A DNA stretch of 22,082 nucleotides from Bacteroides sp. UBA1317 (GTDB taxonomy: Bacteria; Bacteroidota; Bacteroidia; Bacteroidales; Bacteroidaceae). The stretch covers positions 1 through 22,082 of the forward strand of contig DBTL01000008.1 in the NCBI GenBank assembly GCA_002307035.1, given 5' to 3'. This document shows positions 20,779 through 22,082 of the stretch, piece by piece (positions within the stretch are counted from its first letter, which is position 1; each line of letters opens with the position of its first letter). The notes below the pieces were generated by a model, which was given only the letters and a program-made list of their open reading frames with translations, was not told where the DNA came from and ran no database searches. Both the position numbers and the translations under genes were made by a program.

Positions 20779-22082
20779 ATGCTTAGAATAACACGAATAA
20801 TAGTAGCGACTTTATTTTTTGTATTAATTACCTTTTACTTTCTGGATTTTGCAGGTATATTGCCCGAAAGTGTTCATTGGTTAGCGAAAGTACAATTTGT
20901 ACCTGCGCTACTTTCATTGAGCGCTGTTATACTGATTGTCTTGCTTGTGCTCACCTTGCTTATGGGTCGTATCTACTGCTCAGTGATTTGCCCCATGGGT
21001 GTTTTTCAAGATGTGATGAGTCGCATTTCCCGCCTCTTTGCTAAGAAAAAAAAGAAGTTCACTTATAGCAAGTCAAAAACATTATTGCGTTGGCTCATAT
21101 TGGCCATTAGTATTTTGGCTTTCGTCTTTGGAATATCTTTCGTTGTGGGGCTACTCGACCCTTACAGCGCGTATGGCAGAATAATCACCAACATCTTCAA
21201 GCCCGCATACATGCTATGCAATAATCTATTGGAGAGCATCTTTTCCCGCCAAGAGAATTACACTTTTTACAAAGTAGATATAGCCATTCGTAGCATCCTC
21301 TCTCTCGTCATAGGAGGTGCGACCTTCTTGCTGATCGGCTTTCTGGCATGGAAAAACGGACGTACGTGGTGCAACACAATGTGCCCCGTAGGTACTGTAC
21401 TTGGGTTTCTTAGTCGGTTCTCCGTATTCAAGATACGTATCGATCTTAATAAGTGTACCAGTTGTGGAATATGTACCACCAAGTGTAAGGCTTCGTGCAT
21501 CAGCGTATCTACCCATTCTATAGACTACAGCCGCTGCGTTGATTGTTTCGACTGTTTGAACGATTGCAGGCAAGAAGCTATAAATTTCACTCCTTCTGCC
21601 GCCATCACCCGTCAGGGAGTAGATGCTTCTAAACGTCGCTTTATGACTGCCGGAATCACTACCGCACTTGTGGCACCTCAAGCCTTGCTACACGCACAGT
21701 CTACCCTACTTAGTACTGGTGGCAAAGCTTATAAAAAGAAAAATCCGTTGACTCCTCCTGGATCAGTTAGTCTCGAACACTTTCAGGAAAACTGTACTTC
21801 GTGTCATCTGTGTGTAAGCAAATGCCCCTCTCATGTATTGAAACCGGCATTTATGGAATACGGCTTGGAGGGGATGATGCAGCCTACGGTAGATTTTGAA
21901 AAAGGTTTCTGTAATTTTGACTGTACGGTATGTGGCGACGTATGTCCCACAAATGCTATTAAACCGTTGACAGTGAAGCAAAAACATGTAACCCAAATGG
22001 GCTATGTGGTCTTCATTCTAGAGAACTGTATCGTTCACATAGACAATACTAGTTGCGGAGCCTGTTCGGAACATTGCCCCAC
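20779..22082 (+). CDS. NapH-like 4Fe-4S membrane protein with C-terminal ferredoxin domain (3' truncated by window)
   Basis: The frame is open from ATG 20779 to the window end (434 complete codons). Four membrane segments (about 4-27, 38-62, 102-125, 170-191) are followed by the paired motifs GRIYCSVICPMGVFQD (63-78) and GRTWCNTMCPVGTVLGF (194-210), the hallmark of NapH/CcoG/RnfH-like electron-transfer proteins. A cytoplasmic ferredoxin module follows: CTSCGICTTKCKASC (226-240) and CVDCFDCLNDC (253-263). At 285-305 there is KRRFMTAGITTALVAPQALL, which looks like an internal twin-arginine signal. It precedes a second ferredoxin module, CTSCHLCVSKCP (339-350), CNFDCTVCGDVCP (378-390) and CGACSEHCP (426-434). 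It thus resembles a NapH-NapG fusion. It starts 7 bp after the DUF362 gene. Confidence 0.88.
   Translation, partial: MLRITRIIVATLFFVLITFYFLDFAGILPESVHWLAKVQFVPALLSLSAVILIVLLVLTLLMGRIYCSVICPMGVFQDVMSRISRLFAKKKKKFTYSKSKTLLRWLILAISILAFVFGISFVVGLLDPYSAYGRIITNIFKPAYMLCNNLLESIFSRQENYTFYKVDIAIRSILSLVIGGATFLLIGFLAWKNGRTWCNTMCPVGTVLGFLSRFSVFKIRIDLNKCTSCGICTTKCKASCISVSTHSIDYSRCVDCFDCLNDCRQEAINFTPSAAITRQGVDASKRRFMTAGITTALVAPQALLHAQSTLLSTGGKAYKKKNPLTPPGSVSLEHFQENCTSCHLCVSKCPSHVLKPAFMEYGLEGMMQPTVDFEKGFCNFDCTVCGDVCPTNAIKPLTVKQKHVTQMGYVVFILENCIVHIDNTSCGACSEHCP

Overview
The window looks like a chromosomal segment of a gut-type Bacteroidales bacterium (Bacteroides or a close relative). Four places show Bacteroidetes-type promoter elements (TAnnTTTG at -7). 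Shine-Dalgarno sequences are weak or absent. SusC/BtuB-style TonB receptors carry an N-terminal carboxypeptidase-regulatory domain, and a GH39 glycosidase lies at the left edge. The genus is an inference; no rRNA or other marker gene is present.

Layout. (1) 1-1049: 3' part of a GH39 beta-xylosidase-like gene, then a strong terminator hairpin and about 400 bp of non-coding DNA. (2) 1563-3462, minus strand: cbiA (cobyrinate a,c-diamide synthase) and a PduO-type corrinoid adenosyltransferase. (3) 3492-3770: divergent promoter elements and a complete cobalamin riboswitch facing right. (4) 3794-17244, plus strand: a long corrinoid operon. It runs BtuB-like TonB receptor, exported CbiK cobaltochelatase, a second (siderophore-type) TonB receptor, a PepSY membrane protein, then four two-domain enzymes CbiH-CbiC, CbiE-CbiT, CbiG-CbiF and CbiJ-CbiD. 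(5) 17259-18750: three tandem 24-bp palindromes over a promoter, then a SatD-family gene and a DUF3307 membrane protein gene overlapping by 10 bp. (6) 18836-22082: a new promoter, then a solitary ECF-type S component, a small phosphoribosyltransferase, a Tat-exported DUF362 protein and a NapH-like iron-sulfur membrane protein cut by the window edge.

Together regions 2-4 encode almost the whole anaerobic (early-cobalt) route from sirohydrochlorin to cobyrinate diamide plus corrinoid adenosylation. Only CbiL (cobalt-precorrin-2 C20-methyltransferase) is not seen, and the late steps (CbiP, CbiB, CobU/S/T) lie elsewhere or are absent. Eight enzymatic domains are packed into four genes. The riboswitch places corrinoid uptake, cobalt insertion, the second receptor and probably ring synthesis under cobalamin control. 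cbiA and the adenosyltransferase leave from the other side without their own riboswitch.

The best candidate for an undescribed system is the SatD-DUF3307 pair. By eye, SatD reads like a class III nucleotidyl cyclase core, with both metal-binding Asp positions retained, fused to a helix-turn-helix. DUF3307 reads like an intramembrane His/Asp metallo-enzyme. The array of palindromes overlaps their promoter. This functional reading is inference and needs structural and biochemical checks.
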